The translations under genes were made by a program, and so were the position numbers. Of a DNA stretch of 64,000 bases, positions 34,774 to 43,390 are shown piece after piece. Below the pieces are notes generated by a model. That model searched no databases. It had not been told where the DNA came from and worked only from the letters and a program-made list of their open reading frames with translations. The stretch comes from Sediminihaliea albiluteola (GTDB taxonomy: Bacteria > Pseudomonadota > Gammaproteobacteria > Pseudomonadales > Halieaceae), in the NCBI RefSeq assembly GCF_014077625.1, contig NZ_JACFXU010000013.1, positions 620,001 through 684,000 on the forward strand, in the 5' to 3' direction. The stretch's first letter is position 1. Each line of letters begins with the position of its first letter.

Positions 34774-35205
34774 ATGAGCATAGAGCGAATAGCCGACTTT
34801 GAAGCCCGGCTCGATGTATCCGCGCCCTACTTCCGTCACCGTGTGCCGGCGGGCTTTCCGAGCCCCGCTGATGACTATATGGACGGTAAGCTCGATCTCA
34901 ACGAGCATTTAATTCAGCACCCCGCTGCGACCTTTTTTTGTCGCGTGAGCGGCGAGTCGATGCGGGATATTGGCATTTTCGACGGCGACTTACTGATCGT
35001 GGACCGAGCTGTTAAAGCTTCGCATGGCGCTGTGGTCTTAGCTGCCGTAGACGGGGAGCTAACCTGCAAGGTATTAGATTACCACCAGCAGCGTTTACTG
35101 TCGGCCAACGCCAACTACCCTCCCCTTGCCATCCACAGTGAGCTAAGCTTAGTGATAGAGGGCGTTGTCACCCATTCCATTCGCAATCATCGATGTTCGC
35201 GCTAG
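34774..35205 (+). CDS. umuD: SOS mutagenesis protein UmuD (S24 peptidase)
   Basis: 143-residue LexA/UmuD-type autoprotease. ATG at 34774 (MSIERIADFEARLDV) is preferred over a TTG four codons earlier. The nucleophile is the Ser in VSGESMRDIGIFDGDLLIVD and the general base is the Lys in VDGELTCKVL; self-cleavage probably occurs at an Ala-Gly bond in RVPAGFPSPADDY, where E. coli UmuD cuts Cys-Gly. The cleaved form UmuD' pairs with UmuC to make DNA polymerase V. It is controlled by the LexA box just upstream and overlaps umuC by 13 bases. Confidence 0.95.
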   Translation: MSIERIADFEARLDVSAPYFRHRVPAGFPSPADDYMDGKLDLNEHLIQHPAATFFCRVSGESMRDIGIFDGDLLIVDRAVKASHGAVVLAAVDGELTCKVLDYHQQRLLSANANYPPLAIHSELSLVIEGVVTHSIRNHRCSR

Positions 35206-36446
35206 TCGACTGCAACGCTTTTTATGCCTCCTGTGAGCAGGTTTTTCGCCCCGACTTGCGCGGCAAAGCGCTGGTGGTGTTAAGCAATAACGACGGCTGT
35301 ATTGTCGCTCGCTCAAAAGAAGCCAAAGCACTGGGCATTCCGGATCTGCAGCCCTATTTTAAAATTAAGGGGCTACTGCAAGCCCATCAAGTGCAGGTGT
35401 TTTCTTCCAACTATCCGCTCTACGGCGATCTCTCCCAGCGTGTCATGGACACCCTGAGCAACTTCGCTCCAGAGATTGAAATCTATAGCATTGATGAGAT
35501 GTTTCTGCGCCTCGATGGCTTGCCAGATCAGAGCAAAGTCTTTGCTCAATCGATTCGGGATACGGTCTGGCAGCACGTTCGCATACCGGTCGGTGTCGGT
35601 ATCGCCCCCACTAAAACACTGTCTAAATTAGCCAGCAAAGCTGCCAAAAAAATCCCCAGCTGTCAGGGCGTCTGTGTACTGGATGCGCCACACAAATGGC
35701 AGTGGCTGCTCAAGCGCGCAGCCCTCACTGAGGTCTGGGGAGTGGGCAGCAAAATGGCGCAGCGTTTGGCTGCACTGAATATCCACTCGGCCTGGGATTT
35801 GGCCGCGGCCAACCCCAAAATAGTGCGCCAGCACAGCTCTGTCGATATGGAAAAAACCATCGAGGAGTTGAACGGTCGTGTGTGTTACGAGCTGGAAGAA
35901 TTTCCGGCGGCCAAGCAGCAAATTTACTGCAGCCGTTCCTTTGGCGCCCCGCTCCATAGCCTGCAGCCAATTCAGGAGGCGCTGACACTCTATACCACTC
36001 GCGCCGTAGAAAAGTTGCGCGCCCAGCACAGCCAAGTGTTGACTCTCAAGGTGTTTATCCACAGCTCGCCATTCAAAGGCAACTACCACAGCGCCCAGCG
36101 CGTGCTGCAACTGCCCTACCCAAGTGACGATCTGCGGCTGATCAACAAAGCGGCCCTGCAAGGCCTGGCCAGTATTTACCAAGCCGGTCACGCCTACACC
36201 AAAGCCGGTATCGGGCTGATCGAGATCTTGGATAAAAGCCAGCAACAATTGGACTTGTTACAGGGCGGCCAGGGACACCGAGCCGACCGTCTTATGGATG
36301 CCTTGGACGCGATTAACTCGCGTCACGGCAAAGGCACGGTATTTTTAGCCTCCCAAGGCACTTCAGCCACCTGGAAAATGCGCAAGGACTTCGTCTCGCC
36401 AGCTTATACCACCAGCTGGCGAGAGCTACCTCGAGTGATCGCCTGA
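35193..36446 (+). CDS. umuC: DNA polymerase V catalytic subunit UmuC
   Basis: 417-residue Y-family translesion polymerase. Catalytic motifs: FALVDCNAFYASCEQVFRPDL (first Asp), the YSIDEMFLRLDGL motif with the invariant D-E pair, and a helix-hairpin-helix LTEVWGVGSKMAQRLAALNIHSAWDLA. The C-terminal part has the UmuC little-finger domain and DUF4113-like KGTVFLASQGTSATWKMRKDFVSPAYTTSWRELP. Starts inside umuD (13-base overlap), implying coupled translation. Confidence 0.97.
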   Translation: MFALVDCNAFYASCEQVFRPDLRGKALVVLSNNDGCIVARSKEAKALGIPDLQPYFKIKGLLQAHQVQVFSSNYPLYGDLSQRVMDTLSNFAPEIEIYSIDEMFLRLDGLPDQSKVFAQSIRDTVWQHVRIPVGVGIAPTKTLSKLASKAAKKIPSCQGVCVLDAPHKWQWLLKRAALTEVWGVGSKMAQRLAALNIHSAWDLAAANPKIVRQHSSVDMEKTIEELNGRVCYELEEFPAAKQQIYCSRSFGAPLHSLQPIQEALTLYTTRAVEKLRAQHSQVLTLKVFIHSSPFKGNYHSAQRVLQLPYPSDDLRLINKAALQGLASIYQAGHAYTKAGIGLIEILDKSQQQLDLLQGGQGHRADRLMDALDAINSRHGKGTVFLASQGTSATWKMRKDFVSPAYTTSWRELPRVIA

Positions 36447-36473
36447 GGCTGGCACTCGGTTAATCAAGCTAGG

Positions 36474-37241
36474 CTAAAAAGTGTGGGGGTTGACCATCAC
36501 CCCGCCATCCACATCCAAGGTAGTGCCAGTGATAAATGAGGCCCGATCCGAGCAGAGGTAGGCCACCGCATCGGCGACTTCTTCCGGCTCGCCCAGCCGG
36601 CGCATGGCGTGCACTGTGGCGGTGTTTTCTTCAGCCCCGGGCACCTTGTCAAAATAATTGAGCATGGCTGGCGTGCGAATACCGCCGGGGTTGATGGCAT
36701 TAACACGAATGTTTTTCTGGGCATATTCCGCAGCCGCGGTTCGGGTCAATGCAATCACGCCGCCCTTGGCTGAGCTGTAAGGTGCCTGCATGGTCTCGCC
36801 GCGAACCCCTGACAAGGAAGCGATATTCACAATGGCGCCGCCACCCTGCTTCAGCATTTGCGGGATTTGATATTTCATACACAGCCAAACGCCCTTCAAG
36901 CTCACATCATGGGCCAGCTGCCAGTTCTTTTCTTCGACATCGACCAAGGGCGCGAAGCCGCCACCGAGCGCGGCATTATTACTCACGCAATCTAAGCGGC
37001 CAAAGGCAGCCACGCACTGTTCGACCATGGCTTGCACCTGATCTTCCTTGGCGACATTGGCGTGAATAGCCACGGCCTCTCCGCCCTGGGCGCGAATCAT
37101 AGCGACAGTTTCTTCGGCGCTTTCTATGGAGTAATCAACCACCGCGACTCTGGCACCGTCTTTAGCAAAGGTGAGCGCCGTGGCGCGGCCAATGCCACTG
37201 CCAGCGCCAGTTATCAAGCCGACTTTATTTGGCAGCAACAT
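36474..37241 (-). CDS. Short-chain dehydrogenase/reductase (SDR)
   Basis: 255-residue classical SDR of the FabG/glucose-dehydrogenase type. Cofactor motif TGAGSGIG (about 10-17), NNAALGGG, catalytic Ser in NIASLSGV and Y-S-S-A-K (APYSSAKGGV), and the C-terminal GTTLDVDGGVMVNPHTF. An Asp after beta-2 (VVDYS) suggests NAD preference. Its start overlaps the stop of the upstream SDR by one base (TAATG), so the two are translated together. Substrate unknown. Confidence 0.93.
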   Translation of the reverse strand: MLLPNKVGLITGAGSGIGRATALTFAKDGARVAVVDYSIESAEETVAMIRAQGGEAVAIHANVAKEDQVQAMVEQCVAAFGRLDCVSNNAALGGGFAPLVDVEEKNWQLAHDVSLKGVWLCMKYQIPQMLKQGGGAIVNIASLSGVRGETMQAPYSSAKGGVIALTRTAAAEYAQKNIRVNAINPGGIRTPAMLNYFDKVPGAEENTATVHAMRRLGEPEEVADAVAYLCSDRASFITGTTLDVDGGVMVNPHTF

Positions 37242-38071
37242 TAAGCCTGATCCGTAAAGAGCTTCTTATGCAGCTGCGGTGCAAAAATAACCGCGCGATC
37301 ATGCTGCTCTAGGGCTGCCTCGCTAGTAGCCAGCCAGTGGATGATCTCAGCAATGGCTTCGGGAGGAGTCGGCTTAAAGCGCGCGGCAATGCTGTCATCG
37401 AGGCCATTGGCCTTCATCACCTCGGTCAACACAAAACCCGGCTCCACGGAGAAAAAACGCACACCGCTGTCTTTGTGCTCAACGCGCAGGCTCGGCACCA
37501 TGCGAATTAAAGCCGCTTTGGAAGAGGGATAAACAAAGCCCCAGCCACCTTCATCGGCCGGTGCTGGCGGATCGGTAATCGCAGAGCCAGAGACCATATT
37601 GATCACCGCGCCGCTTTTTCTTGCCAACATGCCAGGCAAGAGCTTTTTCACTAAGGCCAGTGGCGTTAGGACGTTGCCCATATAGATATTTTGCGCTTGC
37701 TCAATTTCCACATCGAGCACCCGCTGCATATTGCCCGGGCCTTGGTAGCAAGCGTTATTGAACAGTAAGTCGACCTGGCCAAAATGCGCTATGGCTTGAT
37801 CCGCCGCCGCTAAAACAGAATCGATATCCAAAATATCCGAGCGAACGCAGAGTACCTCAGCGCCTTCTTTTCTCGCGGCTTCAGCAGTAGACTCCAGGCT
37901 GCCCGGCAGTGCGGTGGAGTTCGACTCCCAGCTACCGTATTCGTTCTTATCGCCTTCCTTGAGGGTGCGCGCGGTAAGCACTAGGTTGTAGCCATTTTTG
38001 GCTAACTCGATGGCAGTGCAAGCGCCAATGCCGCGGCTTGCGCCGGTGATAAATGCAACGGGACGTGACAT
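37241..38071 (-). CDS. Short-chain dehydrogenase/reductase (SDR)
   Basis: 276-residue SDR with cofactor motif TGASRGIG, an Arg-containing NADP-type beta-2 end (LTARTLKEGD), FNNACYQGP, Ser in INMVSGSAITDPP, and Y-P-S-S-K (VYPSSKAALIRM). An insertion between beta-2 and beta-3 (KNEYGSWESNSTALPGS) is distinctive. It is the upstream member of the SDR pair, with a GGGAGG ribosome-binding site, and begins one base after the stop of a possible 26-codon leader ORF. Confidence 0.93.
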   Translation of the reverse strand: MSRPVAFITGASRGIGACTAIELAKNGYNLVLTARTLKEGDKNEYGSWESNSTALPGSLESTAEAARKEGAEVLCVRSDILDIDSVLAAADQAIAHFGQVDLLFNNACYQGPGNMQRVLDVEIEQAQNIYMGNVLTPLALVKKLLPGMLARKSGAVINMVSGSAITDPPAPADEGGWGFVYPSSKAALIRMVPSLRVEHKDSGVRFFSVEPGFVLTEVMKANGLDDSIAARFKPTPPEAIAEIIHWLATSEAALEQHDRAVIFAPQLHKKLFTDQA

Positions 38072-38072
38072 G

Positions 38073-38153
38073 CTAGCGGCCTCCCAGTGAAATAGCTTGC
38101 GGCGCTTTGGCTTGACTTGCTTGCTGATAGCCCCGAGAAGTTTTCATGATCAT
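38073..38153 (-). CDS. Possible 26-residue leader ORF coupled to the SDR pair
   Basis: On the minus strand, ATG at 38153 is preceded by AAGGGAG at 6-base spacing and encodes MIMKTSRGYQQASQ, then AKAPQAISLGGR, ending in TAG one base before the SDR ATG. The strong ribosome-binding site and tight spacing argue that ribosomes translate it; the peptide itself looks unlike a known family. It may be a coupling leader or a small protein. Composition is basic and polar, with no signal or transmembrane segment. Confidence 0.4.
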   Translation of the reverse strand: MIMKTSRGYQQASQAKAPQAISLGGR

Positions 38154-38285
38154 GCTCTGCTCCCTTGTTATTCAATCTTATCTTGGCACTGCCCCAAACT
38201 GCGGGCGGCGAATAGTGAAGCGCTTCAAGATACGGCGCTTAATCTGGGCTTTCAATGACAATGTCGCAGCCCTGAGCACAACTAA

Positions 38286-38307
38286 GCCTAAGAAAATGAA
38301 CTTAGGC
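38286..38307. other. Small hairpin GCCTAAG-N8-CTTAGGC
   Basis: Seven-base-pair inverted repeat between the SDR leader ORF (minus) and the TlpA gene (plus). No T-run; could be an operator or a chance hairpin. Confidence 0.25.
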
Positions 38308-38422
38308 AGTCATCTTGCCTCTTAGAAAAGGAATATTGTGTGATGCCCAAGTATTTCAAACCGCCATCGCGCACTAACAGCTGCAAAAGCAGTAACACTC
38401 ATCGAACCAAGGCAGGGAGCTA

Positions 38423-39292
38423 ATGCTGTCATTTAACCTGGGGCCACTGGCCCTATCGGTCTCCCAAGCGCTAATGATTGGCGCTTTTTTAGTGGCCTTG
38501 CTGATCGGCAAATTAACTGCCGGCCGGCGCGATATCGCCATTGGCGATGTTCTATTCAACCTGGCATTGATTGGCTTTATCGCCGCGCGCTGTGCTTTTG
38601 TGGCGCGCTACTATAGTAACTATGGCCTAGACCCTGTGGCCTGGATTGATATTCGCGACGGTGGTTTCGATGTAATCATCGGGCTCATTGTGGTGCTGCT
38701 CTACGCGGGCTATTTGGCCCTGCGCCAAGCAGCACTGCGCATACCACTGGGCGCTGCTTTGCTCGGGGGCTTAGTCACCTGGGGCTTAACTGGCGGTCTG
38801 CTGGGGCAGATTGAAAACCAAGCGAGCCGCCCACCCGAACATACGCTTTATACACTCGATGGCCGCGCCATCGATTTAGCCAGCTTACAAGCGGAAAATG
38901 CCAATCGTCCCATGGTGGTCAATCTCTGGGCGACCTGGTGTCCACCCTGCCGAGCAGAAATGCCGCTCTTGCAGCAGGCTCAGCAAGAGCGCAGCGATGT
39001 CTTGTTTGTCTTTGTTAATCAGGCAGAGAACGCAGCAACCATTGAACATTTCATGAGCACAATGGACTTAACAATGGATCATGTCGTTCAGGATCGGCAT
39101 CGAGACATTGGTCGCTTAGCGGGCTCAGCCGCCCTACCCACCACCCTGTTCTACAATGCCGAGGGCCGTTTGGTCGACAGCCACCTGGGCTTACTGTCTA
39201 GCGCTACGCTGGCCCAGGCACTAGATCGCCTCGGTGCTGCAGAGGATAGTGCTAAGCCAGCAAGCCCCAGGCCAGCAACGACCAGCCCATAA
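38423..39292 (+). CDS. TlpA-family thiol-disulfide oxidoreductase with membrane-embedded N-terminus
   Basis: 289-residue protein of two parts. Residues about 1-130 form four or so membrane helices resembling a shortened prolipoprotein diacylglyceryl transferase (LNLGPLALSVSQ-like start, GRRDIAIGDVLFNLALIGFIAARCAFV, WIDIRDGGF). Residues about 135-275 are a periplasmic thioredoxin fold with ATWCPPCRAEMPLL (active site C-P-P-C) and the cis-Pro region SAALPTTLFYNAEG. It probably reduces or isomerises periplasmic disulfides; redox partner unknown. A TTTTTT-free end meets the convergent flavoprotein gene at a hairpin. Confidence 0.9.
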   Translation: MLSFNLGPLALSVSQALMIGAFLVALLIGKLTAGRRDIAIGDVLFNLALIGFIAARCAFVARYYSNYGLDPVAWIDIRDGGFDVIIGLIVVLLYAGYLALRQAALRIPLGAALLGGLVTWGLTGGLLGQIENQASRPPEHTLYTLDGRAIDLASLQAENANRPMVVNLWATWCPPCRAEMPLLQQAQQERSDVLFVFVNQAENAATIEHFMSTMDLTMDHVVQDRHRDIGRLAGSAALPTTLFYNAEGRLVDSHLGLLSSATLAQALDRLGAAEDSAKPASPRPATTSP

Positions 39293-39317
39293 ACAGCAGG
39301 GTTAAAAATAGTCGATG

Positions 39318-39345
39318 GACTGGGCCGCTAACCTAGGGCCCAGTC
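39318..39345. terminator. Convergent-junction hairpin spanning the flavoprotein stop codon
   Basis: GACTGGGCC/GGCCCAGTC, 9 bp, 10-base loop holding the stop codon of the minus-strand gene. On the minus strand a T-run (ATTTTTAA) follows about 9 bases later; on the plus strand there is none. Confidence 0.55.
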
Positions 39346-40746
39346 TGCTGTCTCACGACAGAGTGGCAAATCGGGCTGGCTGCGCTGCTTGCCAATCTCC
39401 CGCCGCAGAGCTTGCAGCGCGCTGCGCAGGCCCTCCTCAATGGTCGGATGATAGAAAGGCATCTGCAATAGTTGATCAACGCTCATATTTTGCTGAATCG
39501 ACCAAGCCAGTAGGTGCAGCAAATGCTCGGCATCAGGGGCCACTAGCTCCGCGCCAAGCAGGCGGCCATCTTCGGCATTGGCATAAAGTTTTAACAACCC
39601 GGCATTGCGCCCCGCCATGAGCGCTCGGCCTTGCCGACTGAAGTCGACACTGCCGCTGACCACGCCACTTTCGGGTAGCTCATCGCGCCTTAAACCAGCG
39701 TAGCCCGCGCCGGGTTCAGTAAACACGATAGCCTGGGGCGTGCGCCGGGCCAGACACTCCGCCTCGGGATGCAGGGCGTGATAGGCCGCAATGCGTCCTT
39801 CATCTGCCGCCTCGTGCATCAAGGGGCGCAAAGCGCTGATATCACCGGCAATAAATACCGGCAGATCAGCTACCCGCAGGGTGATTGGATCAAACAGGGG
39901 CACTCCACGGCGGTCGAGTTCCACTCCTAAGTTTTCAAGACCGAGACCCTCAACATTGGCCCGCCGTCCCAGCGAAGCCAGCACCCAATCGACCTCAACT
40001 TCATGCCCCGCGCCCTTCATCAGCACGCCGCCATCACTGTCATGCAATGTCACATCGGCATTAGTAATAACCGTCATTTGCTGTTTGATGACCTCAAGCA
40101 TAGAGGCATTGAGATCTGCATCGCGCAGGCCGGCCACATTTGGGCCGCGGGTAAATGCATGCACTTCGCAGCCTAGCTGAGCAAAGGCCTGGCCCAACTC
40201 CAAGCCAATCGGCCCCAATCCGACCACGCCAATACGACGGCCTGGGGCCTCAAGCTCAAAGACCTCGTCGGAAGTCACCACACGATCACCTAGCGCACGC
40301 CAAGCTTCCGGCAGGTTGGGCCGGGTGCCAGTGGCAATGATCACGCTCTGGGCTTGAATCCGCTCGCCATTGACTTCCAGGGTGTTGGCATCGAGAAAAC
40401 GCGGCTGGCCATGAATGCTGTTTTTGCCAAGTGACTTAGACAGTTTAATCGGGCCCGCGATAAAGCGATCACGCCAGCTGCGCACATGAGCCATGACAGC
40501 GGCCAAATCGACCTCGAGGGCCTCGCCACCACGAATACCACTGGCTGCCAGCCACTCCCGACGGCCGTGGGCATGGGCCACTTCGAGCAGCGCCTTTGAG
40601 GGCATGCAACCGACTCGGGCGCAGGTGGTTCCATAGGGCCCGGCGTTGATCAACAGCACATCATCTGTGTAGCGCTGGGCCTCTTTTAATGCGGTCAGTC
40701 CAGCTGTACCGGCGCCAATAACGACGACTTGTACTTGTCTTGTCAT
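39328..40746 (-). CDS. Dihydrolipoyl dehydrogenase-like flavoprotein disulfide reductase
   Basis: 472-residue class I pyridine-nucleotide disulfide oxidoreductase. FAD site VVIGAGTAGLTA, redox cysteines in GTTCARVGCMPSKALLE (C-x4-C), NAD(P) site IGVVGLGPIGLELGQA, second FAD site FIAGDISAL, and the dimerisation-domain base in FYHPTIEEG. It differs from ordinary Lpd by lacking a neighbouring 2-oxoacid dehydrogenase complex; it may be a soluble transhydrogenase-like or mercuric-reductase-like relative. A GGAGAAGAC ribosome-binding site precedes the ATG. Confidence 0.9.
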   Translation of the reverse strand: MTRQVQVVVIGAGTAGLTALKEAQRYTDDVLLINAGPYGTTCARVGCMPSKALLEVAHAHGRREWLAASGIRGGEALEVDLAAVMAHVRSWRDRFIAGPIKLSKSLGKNSIHGQPRFLDANTLEVNGERIQAQSVIIATGTRPNLPEAWRALGDRVVTSDEVFELEAPGRRIGVVGLGPIGLELGQAFAQLGCEVHAFTRGPNVAGLRDADLNASMLEVIKQQMTVITNADVTLHDSDGGVLMKGAGHEVEVDWVLASLGRRANVEGLGLENLGVELDRRGVPLFDPITLRVADLPVFIAGDISALRPLMHEAADEGRIAAYHALHPEAECLARRTPQAIVFTEPGAGYAGLRRDELPESGVVSGSVDFSRQGRALMAGRNAGLLKLYANAEDGRLLGAELVAPDAEHLLHLLAWSIQQNMSVDQLLQMPFYHPTIEEGLRSALQALRREIGKQRSQPDLPLCRETADWALG

Positions 40747-40979
40747 GTCTTCTCCAAAGGATTCAATAGCATCTGATAAAGCCGAATGAGTGATGGCCTG
40801 GCAGATACCGACACTGTACAGCGCTGAGCCACAGTATAGCCTTCAAACTACTGCCTAAGTAAGCGCTGCTACCGCGATTAGCCAGCATTCATGTTCTGAC
40901 CTAGACTGGAATCATATCCCACTAAGCAATCGCTTAGAGCAATGCGCTGCCCTAGTGCAATAGCGCCGGAGTTTGCCTC

Positions 40980-41729
40980 ATGAAAGTGTCGATTTACCGC
41001 TACCTGCCAGAGGAGGATGATCAACCTCGGATGCAGGACTATGACTACGACTTGCCGGAAGGCCAAGATATGATGGTGCTCGATTTACTCGAGCAGCTAA
41101 AGCGAGAGGATACCACGCTCAGCTACCGCCGCAGTTGCCGCGAAGGCGTTTGCGGTTCCGATGGTATGAATGTCAACGGCTACAACTGTCTGGCTTGCAT
41201 CACGCCGGTATCGAGCCTGCTCAAGGGCGGCAGCCTACCCTCAGGGCAAGTCATTAAGCCGCGGCGCAGCGAGGCCGATATTGTCATTCGCCCCTTGCCT
41301 GGCCTGCCGGTGATTCGCGATTTAGTGGTGGATATGGATATGTTCTACAAGCAGTACGAACGTATCAAGCCCTACCTGATCAACGATAAGCCGGCACCGC
41401 CTATTGAGCGCCTGCAATCACCCGAAGAGCGCGCCAAACTTGACGGCCTCTATGAATGTATTTTGTGCGGCTGCTGCTCGACGCAGTGCCCCTCATGGTG
41501 GTGGAACCCAGAAAAATTTATCGGCCCAGCTGGCCTGTTGAACGCCTATCGCTTTTTGGCCGACTCGCGCGATACCGCCACCGAAGAACGCCTAGCGGCC
41601 ATGGATGATCCCTTCTCTGTGTTCCGCTGCAAAGGCATACTAAATTGCATTTCTTTTTGTCCCAAAAAGCTCAAGCCCCGCGCCGCTATTGGGGAGATTG
41701 AAAAAATGCTATTGCGCCGCGCAACATAA
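40980..41729 (+). CDS. Succinate dehydrogenase/fumarate reductase iron-sulfur protein, orphan copy
   Basis: 249-residue SdhB-family protein. The N-terminal ferredoxin domain has SCREGVCGSDGMNVNGYNCLAC for [2Fe-2S]; the C-terminal domain has CILCGCCSTQCPSWWWNP and FRCKGILNCISFCPKKLKP for [4Fe-4S] and [3Fe-4S]. All cluster cysteines are present. No sdhC, sdhD or sdhA gene is in the window, whereas sdhB is normally last in sdhCDAB, so it is an isolated paralogue that may replace SdhB or serve another flavoprotein. GGAG ribosome-binding site 8 bases upstream. Confidence 0.92.
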   Translation: MKVSIYRYLPEEDDQPRMQDYDYDLPEGQDMMVLDLLEQLKREDTTLSYRRSCREGVCGSDGMNVNGYNCLACITPVSSLLKGGSLPSGQVIKPRRSEADIVIRPLPGLPVIRDLVVDMDMFYKQYERIKPYLINDKPAPPIERLQSPEERAKLDGLYECILCGCCSTQCPSWWWNPEKFIGPAGLLNAYRFLADSRDTATEERLAAMDDPFSVFRCKGILNCISFCPKKLKPRAAIGEIEKMLLRRAT

Positions 41730-41930
41730 ATCGCCTGAGCCCAGCCTAGCGGAACGGCCCTCGCACTGCGCAGCACAAATAAGGCTATTTTCTTGAGGGA
41801 GGGCTAGTAAAATTAACACGGCGGTCTATTGCCCTATATCTTGCGGCAATTACTCAGCTTAAAGGGCAGCCATATCAGCTAAAACTGTTGTTTAATAGGC
41901 CCCTGCCCTTATCAGACAGTTAAAGACAAG

Positions 41931-42146
41931 ATGGACAGCAAAGACTTAGTGGAAGCCATTAATCAGGTGATGCCTTATGGCAAGTATAAAGGCCGCCAGT
42001 TACTGGATCTGCCGGAGCCTTACTTGGTTTGGTATCACAGCAATGGCTTCCCCAAAGGCAAACTCGGTTCGCAACTGGCTTTAATCTACGAGGTTAAACT
42101 CAATGGCTTGGAAGGCATGTTGCGGCGCTTCCAGCGCAAACCCTAA
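41931..42146 (+). CDS. DUF3820 family protein
   Basis: 71-residue protein of the DUF3820 family: MPYGKYKGRQLLDLPEPYLVWY, then NGFPKGKLGSQLALIYEVKLNGLE. Members are small cytoplasmic proteins related to putative quorum/nuclease-associated domains; function unknown. No partner gene adjacent. Confidence 0.9.
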   Translation: MDSKDLVEAINQVMPYGKYKGRQLLDLPEPYLVWYHSNGFPKGKLGSQLALIYEVKLNGLEGMLRRFQRKP

Positions 42147-42187
42147 TCAAGCACCCAAGTCCAGGCTAAGTGCAGCCTTGCTGCTCC

Positions 42188-43156
42188 TTAGGGTTCCAAG
42201 ACCACTTTGATCGCGCCGGCACGGCGATCCCGCGCAGTGGCAAATGCCTCTTCGGCCGCCTCTAATGGAAAGCGATGCGTGATTAATGCTTCGCCAATCT
42301 CCGGCTTGCTGGCCAAGATGGCCGCGGCGATGTCCACATCCCGAGCTGGCCCCGAGCGGTTGTACTGCATCGCAGGTATCAAGTTAATCTCTTTCGCGCA
42401 GATCTGATCGGCGGGTAAGTTCAGGCCTTGCCAGTAGCTGGCCAGCATAATAATGCGGCCGCCGCCGCGGGTCATGGCCACGCATTGGCGCATCGATTCA
42501 TCGCTTCCTGCAGCATCAATCACTACATCAAAGCCTTCGCTGGGGGCTTCATGCAAGAGCTTCGCACCAAGGCGTGCACCCGCTTCACGCTGTCTGTCGT
42601 GCCGGGCCAGCAGCTCAACCTTGGCGCCACTGACTTGGGCACTGACCACAGCACACAAGCCAATCGGCCCTGCACCGACAATCGCCACTCGCTCAGCGGG
42701 CCGCAGGCCAGCGCGCCGGGTGCCATGCACGGCAACCGCCAGGGGCTCTACTAGACAAGCGTCACTGACCGCCAAGCCTGCGGGCAGGCGCACTATCGAT
42801 GATTCAGCTACTAGGCATTGCTCGGCCATGCCGCCATCCTGCCCTACGCCAATAATGGCTGCTACGCCGCGAACGCAACGGTGATAGTCGCCATGCTGAC
42901 AGGCGCTGCATTCCCAGCAAGGGTCCAGTGGCTCCACGGCGATGGGGCTGCCATCATCTAAGTAGCCAGCAAACTCATGGCCTAAGGTTGCCTGCAAAGG
43001 ATAAGCCGCGATCATATGCAAATCTGAACCGCAGATGCCGGCACTGGCCACCCGCACTCGCACACCTGGGCCCTGGGGAATGGGCACATCGAGTACTCGC
43101 GCTTGATGCTCGACACAGCGCACGGCTTTCATGGTATTACTAGTGTTTGTGCTCAT
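42188..43156 (-). CDS. Zinc-dependent alcohol dehydrogenase family protein (MDR)
   Basis: 322-residue medium-chain dehydrogenase. Catalytic zinc residues in GICGSDLH and GHEFAG, structural zinc cysteines in CWECSACQHGDYHRC, and a Rossmann motif AIVGAGPIGLCAVVSA. The closest resemblance is to sorbitol/threonine-type MDR enzymes. Slightly shorter than the usual 340-350 residues, but motifs are intact. GGAG upstream of the ATG. Single gene, convergent with the DUF3820 gene; substrate unknown. Confidence 0.92.
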   Translation of the reverse strand: MSTNTSNTMKAVRCVEHQARVLDVPIPQGPGVRVRVASAGICGSDLHMIAAYPLQATLGHEFAGYLDDGSPIAVEPLDPCWECSACQHGDYHRCVRGVAAIIGVGQDGGMAEQCLVAESSIVRLPAGLAVSDACLVEPLAVAVHGTRRAGLRPAERVAIVGAGPIGLCAVVSAQVSGAKVELLARHDRQREAGARLGAKLLHEAPSEGFDVVIDAAGSDESMRQCVAMTRGGGRIIMLASYWQGLNLPADQICAKEINLIPAMQYNRSGPARDVDIAAAILASKPEIGEALITHRFPLEAAEEAFATARDRRAGAIKVVLEP

Positions 43157-43305
43157 TGCTCAGCTCCGCAAGGCCGGTACTTATTGTTATGCTGTGTGGC
43201 AGAACTTGTCACTGTTAAGCTCCTTTAGGCTTAATGATTGAAACCGAGGGGCAAAACGCCTTATAAATAAGGCACTATCACCAAGGCATGTAAATTGGGG
43301 GCCCC

Positions 43306-43326
43306 GCTTATTCTTAGATAATAAGC
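43306..43326. other. Small hairpin upstream of the SulP transporter gene
   Basis: GCTTATT-N7-AATAAGC inverted repeat in the gap between the alcohol dehydrogenase and transporter genes, 65 bases before the transporter start; possible operator or leader hairpin. Confidence 0.25.
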
Positions 43327-43390
43327 GACTAGCCTATTGAACACGAACTTCGCTCAGGCTACAGCGCAGATTTGTTAAGGAGTCTTCTAC

